A stretch of 64,000 nucleotides of DNA from Talinum fruticosum (Eukaryota > Streptophyta > Magnoliopsida > Caryophyllales > Talinaceae): assembly GCA_021018815.1 (NCBI GenBank), contig JAITYX010000007.1, positions 7,751,001-7,815,000 of the forward strand. The letters are read 5' to 3'. This document shows, piece after piece, positions 57,436 to 64,000 of this stretch (positions are counted from its first letter, which is position 1; every line of letters starts with the position of its first letter). Under the pieces are notes generated by a model, which saw only the letters and a program-made list of their open reading frames with translations, made no database searches and had not been told where the DNA came from. Both the position numbers and the translations under genes were made by a program.

Positions 57436-58477
57436 CATTAGTTAAAGTGATATATATTGTCAAATAAGGAGAGTAGTTTTTAAAAATACATATATTTAAC
57501 TCATTAATAATAATTTCATTACTAATAGTCTACAAAATATTCTAAGGCTGCTATATTATTTACAAATAACAGTATTACTCTTAACCAGTTGAACTCAAAA
57601 ACTATTACTTAGTAAGTTAAGTATTACTCTTAACGAGTCGAATGCAAAAACTGTTACTTAGTCAATTAACGACTTGAGGTTGGAGGTTATGTTTCTTATA
57701 TACACATACTCTGAAGAATGAGCTGACCTGATATTTTAGCATTATCACCATAAAGAATAATTTTCGGATTTTTATTCCTAATATCTTTCGAAAAGATAAA
57801 ATTAGGGATATGAATTAAGAAGTCTCAAAAACTTTTCCAATTGCCTTAAATTCATTGTCCTCTTCGAGTTGTGTTGACTTTTTAGGATTCCCATTAAAGT
57901 TTACCTCGATTCATATAGGTCGCTTAATGAGAATGTTTCCACTAAATGCAACGAATAACTAATAATCCTATTATATTACATTCAAAGACTTGTTATCGTT
58001 TATAACAACTCTCAGTATGGGTTTCGCTTTCGCAGAGTTTGAGAAGATTTAAATATATGTAGTTTTACTCTTACATACATTTGTATCGGTAGGGACAAAG
58101 ACCGATTCTCAAAGATATATTCAAAGGATTGATGCTGTTTAATAAATCAATGTTCTAAAATTATGAAAACTGGCCCGTGCATAATACACATTTCATCTAT
58201 TGAATAGAGGAGACATATATGCAACTACAAACGCTTGATCTATCAACAAAAATCGTAAAGAAATTAATACATCTACAACCCCAAAACAAAAAAGAAAAAC
58301 AATTAACAGAAAACGGAAAAATTACACTGCAACAAAAAAAAAACTAGGTTATAAACTAGGACATCATGAAAAGTAAAACAAGTGAGAAAAGTTTACCTAA
58401 TTATTAAGGATACTCACCTTTTCTTTTCCACAAAATTCTAGTTCTGGAGTAAAGTTTTTGTTCCAAACACGGCCTAA
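57436..58477. other. Spacer and 3' flank of the methyltransferase gene
   Basis: No gene recognised. The part nearest 58477 would be the methyltransferase 3' UTR. Confidence 0.45.
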
Positions 58478-61400
58478 TTAAGACATGCGGCTAATTTGTG
58501 AGACTGCTTGAGCATCAGACTTAGGGGCAGTCCAATACAACTTTACAGCAAAGAGAAGCTTCTCTCTCACCATCGGCCCATCTTCATGGTCTATAATTTT
58601 GCTATCCCATTTTAATGAATCTGTTATTCTCTTCATCTTCACCAAATTATCTACATCATCCCTGAATATTACAATCCCTTCTGGCCTCAATATCCTGTCC
58701 ATCTCCAGCAATATGTCCTCCATCTCACATCTACACCAGAAATCCTAGTTTAAGATCCAAAAAATGTAATAATTCATCAATCGAAACTATTATCCTATGA
58801 TGTTTACCTTTCATTGTAGAGTGAATAAATTGAATCTGCATGAATGAGGTCGTATGTCCTGGGATAAGTCGACATAGCTTCACACCTGCAGTAAAAATTT
58901 CATTAATTGCAAACCTTTTCAGTTCACTGGACTGGAAAATTTTTTGTAATCAGAAACATGTATGGAGAGCGTAACTCACCAGCTTTGATAAGTACCGATG
59001 AGTCCCCTTTCGTAAATGACCCCAAGGGTGTTAACCTTTGCTTCAGCTGGAACCACATTCATGACCCACACTGGATCATCGGCCAAAGCTGCGGCAAAGC
59101 CACCGAGGTTGGCGTTCATGTCAAGGAGGTTCCGATACCGGCCTTTCTTTCCTAGCTGGAGGTTCACTGTTTTGTAGTATGACACTCTCTTCTTCCACAA
59201 TTCTACGTCTTTTTGGAAGTCCTTTGGTGTTACGCCCTCGATTGATCCAGATCTGATCCTTGGTGGGATTGCATTCAATCTTTCTGGCCATTTTGGCACT
59301 TCCCCACCTGCTACTTCATTGTCCTCTGCCACATCTGGTAGAGGGGTAAGGCAAGTCTCCATTTTTGCATACCTATACCATTGGTTATATATTACCATCA
59401 CTACCATATAATTTAAATATCGAAGAAAACCAAACAAAATGTAAATTTTACTACGAGAGACGAGACGAACCAGCCGTGATCAGGATCGAGAGAAGCAGGG
59501 CAAAGAGGAGGGGAGGGGTTAAGCTTGCGGATTCTCTTGTAATTCATGTGATTGAGAGGTTTACGCCAAATAGCAATGTCACCCTTTTCAACAACCTTTT
59601 CCCAGCACAGGCTTTCAGCCACATTCTCTATCCTTGTTTGTTCTTCGTTCAGGTCTTCCTGGCTTCTTTCCCACCCTTTCCAGTACTTCTTCCACCGAAT
59701 CGGCGGCCCCGACAGGATCCAGTACCCACCGGGTCGGAGCACCCTATCTACTTCTATCAAGTACACTCCATCTGCCAATTTTTCAACAACATAACCCTCG
59801 TTGAGAAATCCAAACAATTACACGTGACAAACATACAAATTATTTAATTTGAATCTGCTTCGAATTGAATGCTTGGTGTAGGCCAATGAAATATAAAATT
59901 TAATAATCTGAACAAAAATTTAGACTTTTTCAAATTAAGTGTCACATGAGTTATCCGACAATCTTGTTAAGAAAATGTAAAAGGGTCATTCAATTTCAGG
60001 CTTGAAATCATGTTTAGGTATTGGGGTTAGTGGTGAAGTGGAAGAAATTACCGAATTGGTCCCAAGGGATGAGGCAACGAGAGCAATGAGCCATGTCAAA
60101 GGATCTAGAGGGGTAAGGAAGTCTTTTAGAAGCCATGACACCAATCAAAGCAGGAACACCACGTTCAAGGGCGAATTGAACTTGGCCTTCGTGGGTGTCC
60201 CTTGGTGCAAATGACATTGTCAATATGTTCCTCGATAGAAGATATGCTCCCCAACTTGCTACCTATTTCAATGAAAAATAATATCGAATGAATATTACAA
60301 TCATAACAAAAACTAAACATCGATATTACGTTAAGGGCTTGTTCGAAATTACATAAAAATTATCATCTATTTGTGTTTTTTGTTCATTTATGTTCGTTTT
60401 TGTTCATTTATGTTTGTTTGTGTTCATTTTTTCTCTTTTCGCTACTCGTTTCTATTCGTTAATTTGTTTGTTTTTGTTATTTTCTGTTCGTTTCGTTTCG
60501 TTTGTTTCTTTTATGTAACTTTGAACATGTCCTACATATTGAATATAGATCTTTGTTGATAATCTATAGATATTTTTATTAATTGAATTAACTAGATACC
60601 CGTAATTTAAGAATATGTAATTTATTTTCTTTTTTAGAGGAAAGAAGTCAACAACGCATATGCCTTGCTTTGATTTCCTAAAGGCTAAAGGACAAGTATA
60701 GATTTTTGGGTGACAAAATAGCAATGAGTTTGAGGAAAAGGCAATAATTCTCCTCATTCTGATCAACACATCCATCCCCAATTTACTAGCCTCCCTCACT
60801 TTCTGACAAAAAATATATATAAAAAAGAAGCTATAGTACTATTTTGTTTTTCGCACCATTAAAGTTGAAAGCTCAAACCCCCTCCCCCTTACCAGCAACT
60901 TCCCACAACCATCCAATTCCAAAGGGAACCCAACTCATATCTTGCTCCTCAAATCTTTCTCCTTTCATGGTACCTTCTTCACAACTAATATCTTCGTTGC
61001 ATGGCACTGTCTCATTATCATATATATATATATATATATAAAAGCATTGTACCATACAATTTATTAAAAAGGAGAATAATATCGTCTTCAATTCATGGCC
61101 AAGTATCGAGTGACATAGGTTGCTATTTTGTTGTTTTTCTTGAAAGAAAAAGAGCATTAGCATCCTGCTTTATTAAATACATTTGCAAAATGATTAATAA
61201 TAGTTAAGCCGGCCATTTTGATAAGTACTTTGTTGGGCAAATTTTAGTGTTAAGAAGGAAGAGATGAGGTTAATTACCCCACAACCAGTGTCAATGGCAG
61301 TCCTGATAGAGCCATCTTTGAGATTAATCAACTTGCCAATATCATTGATGTAAGCATCAGCACCATTAGGAAACATGGTCCCACCACCAGGGAACTTGAA

Positions 61401-61943
61401 CTTGTCTCCTTCGAACCGGATCCAATTCTGGACCGCCTTCTCCACCGTTAGCTCTTTGTGTGGAACATTGTTGTACCATGCATAGTCCCTACTCTTGGGC
61501 CACTTAAACGGCTTCTTGTACCCATAAGGGGCGGGTATCCGGCACTTGAGCCGCTCCTTCTGAGGCGGGCAGTGCCTCTCCCTGTATATCAAGCGGTTCC
61601 TCTGGAACTTCAGGGACCTCTTTAGGTCCTCACATGGCGTGTGCTCACTGTAGTTGGCGGCACACGGCGGGTAGGCAGCCGAGTCAGCCAGCAAGGCTGA
61701 CGCGGTGAGGTCCGGATCCCTGTCCCGCTCCTCGTCCGTCCCATGATGGGTGGCCCCGCTGGACTCCGCGCAGCTGCTGGGACCCGGGACCGCTGTGTTC
61801 ACCAACACGTTAGGCCCTCCGCCGCGCATGCCACCGTGCTGCCAGGCGCCCAGGAGGTAGAAGAAGCAGCAAAGGAAGGCCAACACGGCAAAAGAGTACA
61901 CATTACGGGGTTTCCTCCAATAGGAGAGGGAGAACATATTCAT
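58478..61943 (-). CDS. Probable methyltransferase, PMT15/PMT16-like (DUF248 / Methyltransf_29 family)
   Basis: Six exons on the minus strand: 61943-61278, 60262-60052, 59771-59471, 59372-58980, 58885-58808, 58730-58478. All introns are GT-AG with matching phases, giving 633 residues, the usual length for PMT15-like proteins. MNMFSLSYW is the first in-frame Met. One membrane anchor ([20 protein letters not shown], residues 15-34) marks a type II Golgi protein. The luminal part has YTPCED-like [17 protein letters not shown], the SAM-binding [16 protein letters not shown], and [71 protein letters not shown] and [10 protein letters not shown] follow. QUA2-type relatives act in pectin (homogalacturonan) methylesterification; that role is inferred for this clade. 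An upstream ORF overlaps the start codon. Intron 1 (about 1 kb) contains TA and T-rich repeats. Confidence 0.95.
60366..60510. repeat. Degenerate T-rich tandem repeat in PMT intron 1
   Basis: TGTTCATTTATGTTCGTTTT and variants repeat with a period of about 20-25 bases, passing into TTCGTTTCGTTTCG. It lies 100-250 bases past the exon 2 acceptor on the exon side of intron 1. Confidence 0.6.
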
Positions 61944-62008
61944 GTTGTTGGAGTTGGAGTAAGGTTTGGAGGTGGGGTGGTAGGGAGCGTCTGTGTCCGA
62001 ACCCCCAT
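61940..62008 (-). CDS. Upstream ORF overlapping the PMT start codon (22 codons)
   Basis: ATG at 62008 in the context AAACCATGGGG, a good plant initiation context, opens a Pro/Thr-rich 22-codon frame. Its TGA overlaps the main ATG as ATGA (61943-61940). It could limit or couple translation of the methyltransferase. Alternatively, one more G in the five-G run at 62006-62002 would fuse this ATG to the main frame as a 22-residue N-terminal extension starting MGGSDTDAPYHP. Confidence 0.5.
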   Translation of the reverse strand: MGVRTQTLPTTPPPNLTPTPTT

Positions 62009-62082
62009 GGTTTTGCTGTATTCTCTCTCTCTCTCTCTATATCCTGTATTAGAAGCTTGTGTTGTTAGCATAAAAGAAGGGG

Positions 62083-62093
62083 TATTATATTTA
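62083..62093 (-). promoter_or_regulatory. Candidate TATA box of the PMT gene
   Basis: TAAATATAATA on the minus strand, 140-150 bases before the start codon, upstream of a GA leader tract (62022-62038). A second candidate, TTTATAAATAAAC, lies near 62250. Confidence 0.35.
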
Positions 62094-62609
62094 TGGGTGA
62101 AGGACAGGCGGGGGGCTGAGATTTATCTGTGTTTATGGTGAGGAAGTGGAGATTTCATTAGGGTAAAAGTAAATGAATCTAGAGTTATTGGACTTGTGGG
62201 TGAAATTAATGATGAGAGCTTAGGATATGATTTGGTGTTTATTTATAAAAAAGGAGAGAAGAAAGTGAAAAGGGACTATTTTGGGAAGTAGTAGGGAGAA
62301 AAGGAAGGTAGGTCTCTGCCTACGTTAGGCCTTAATTAGGGTGGCTTAATCTTATGATACTCAACCTTGGTCCCCAAATAAAATAGTACTTTATTTCTAA
62401 TTAAGGTTAAAGTTTTCCTTCACTTCTAAACCACTAGCTTCACAAATTATTTATATGATAATAATAATTGATTGGAGGAGTGAAATTTAGCTTACTTATA
62501 GGGGAATTTGGAGTAATATCTTAGTCCCTTGGACATTGATTTTCTTTTTTGAAAAAAAGATTTTAACCAATAGTGCACATTACCAATTAATTGTAACCAT
62601 TATTGATCG

Positions 62610-62611
<2 letters not shown>

Positions 62612-62657
<46 letters not shown>

Positions 62658-62696
62658 CATGCGCGTGCATGTGTGCGAGTGTGTGTATGTGTGTGG
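62612..62696. repeat. Alternating purine-pyrimidine tract (AT)n then (GT/GC)n
   Basis: An AT run at 62612-62644 passes into GTGTGTGTGTGCATGCGCGTG and further GT repeats. Purine-pyrimidine alternation holds without a break to about 62675. Confidence 0.9.
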
Positions 62697-64000
62697 CAGA
62701 AATTTTCAGTAGAATTAATTTTTTTAAGTTTGTTTCTTAAACAAACAAACAAACAGGAACGCATATATGAATACAACATTTAACCTTATAGTATCACGCA
62801 CACTTAATTAGGACGTAATTTAGATTTTATAGGGTGATTATTGTGATTAATTGACCATAAAAAGTCCCATAGAGGGGGTTCTTCCTATCCTAGGTGGCTA
62901 GCTAGCTCCAATTAAGGAAACTAAAGAAAAGCGGTTTCATAAAACACATTTTTAGGGTCTACAATGGACTGGTACAACTGTAAATGTCTATGGAGGAGGA
63001 GAAGAAAAGAAGAAGAAGGAGGAGGAGGAGGACAAACAATATGTGGTGTCCTAGGCATGTGATGTGATTAGAGTTAATTGAGGAGGGCACCACCTGATTT
63101 GTCTTCTGAGAAAACTGCAATATTTGTAGACCTTTCCACCCCTTTTGTTTCTTTCCACCTTCAAATTTGGAATTGTAAGTGCATCCAAGAATTATACATC
63201 ATGTCATGTGTGTTGAATTCGATCTTACCATTAGAAAATTATCAGTGTCTTAACTATTTATGGAATTCTTCTAAAGATATAGTTTTTATCATTATCGAAG
63301 GGGTATTGAATAGGTGATGAGAAGCTTTGTTTACTAGAAGGATATTTCGAGAGAGGGCGTAAGTATTTGGCTGTAATGTAGGTGTTCAAATAAGCTAATT
63401 TTCTTGTTTTAAGAACTTGTAATTTTTTAGGATAGTGTTTCTATGAAAGAATATTGAGAAATATGGGAGTTCTTAGGCAGATATACTTTTGAACTTTACA
63501 ATTTATTTAGAAATGTTACAAAATTCTTTTATTATCCTTAAATATTATTAGTCATTGATTAAGTGTATTAATATGTCATTAATAATTTTTTTAACCGATT
63601 AGCAATATGCTTTATTAATTTTTTAATTATTTTTTGGTAAATAATTAAAAAGAAGAATGTTAGTAGTATAACATATTTGAAGTTATACCCCTCAATTTAA
63701 ATTTATAACACAATCAAGGACTCCCAAAGTCACGATCCTCACCATCAACCATGTTCTCCTTGCCAATTAAATGAAGATTCTAGGGTTTGAGAGATAGCTC
63801 AGTGAAGTGAGAAAAAGAGAGAGAAAATGAGAGAGTTGTTTTTGAGTTTTGAGAGGATGAAAAAAGAAATTATTGGGTTATTTTTCTTTATTTTCTGACT
63901 TCAAGTTAACAAAAATACATATTCCAATAAATTTTTGAAGTAACCGATAACTACTGCTGAAAAGAGTATTTTAATATCATTTTTAACAAATTTGAGGGCA
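62697..64000. other. Intergenic, upstream of the PMT gene
   Basis: No gene recognised. A GGA/GAA-rich tract lies at 62990-63031 and a GA-rich stretch at 63810-63836. Confidence 0.45.

Noticed and set aside
61743..62141. 132-codon plus-strand frame over PMT exon 1
   Set aside because: Antisense shadow of a GC-rich coding exon; the PMT reading explains the sequence fully.

Overview
This is nuclear DNA of a flowering plant, most likely a eudicot. The evidence is GT-AG introns, plant-only gene families (class IV HD-ZIP, IQD, PMT methyltransferase, 8-cysteine lipid-transfer protein), two nuclear-type tRNA genes, and a dense load of plant transposons in AT-rich sequence. Species cannot be told from the window.

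Layout. 1-5190 (minus): a decayed Sirevirus-type Ty1/copia element, with LTR-like sequence of the same family at about 6370-8300 and a tRNA-Asn gene between. 8455-10314 (minus): the 3' part of a LINE. 10455-14952 (plus): a second copia element, broken by a gypsy-type solo LTR that lies between two copies of the copia hinge. 15469-20632 (minus): an intact eight-exon HD-ZIP IV gene with a pyrimidine-rich upstream region. 21869-23400: repeat block X. 24025-24098: tRNA-Val. 24930-25901 (plus): a lipid-transfer protein gene carrying a one-base frameshift. 26266-32667: repeat block A, split by a 4.46-kb CACTA transposon. 32669-34066: a second copy of block X. 34725-35896: a hAT-like element. 36436-36979 (plus): a broken fragment of the DNA polymerase alpha B subunit gene. 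39190-39842 and 51938-52599: two related Helitron-like foldback elements. 42333-44268: an inverted, uninterrupted copy of block A. 44676-49668 (minus): an intact three-exon IQD gene. 54.7-55.5 kb: two Tourist-type MITEs. 57.1-57.4 kb: a LINE RNase H remnant. 58478-61943 (minus): an intact six-exon PMT15/16-like methyltransferase with an overlapping upstream ORF. The rest is AT-rich intergenic DNA.

How it fits together. The three intact genes (epidermal-type transcription factor, calmodulin-binding IQD protein, Golgi methyltransferase) share no operon-like logic; they are separate islands in transposon sediment. The most informative structure is the duplicated sequence at 21.8-44.3 kb. Block X occurs twice in direct orientation and block A twice in inverted orientation, so the empty copy of A fixes where the CACTA element landed. 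Inside block A, a 51-codon frame differs between the two copies at ten silent codons and six replacement codons, with no indels. That suggests an unrecognised exon. I found no CRISPR, phage, virus or bacterial-type system, and no clearly new multi-gene system.
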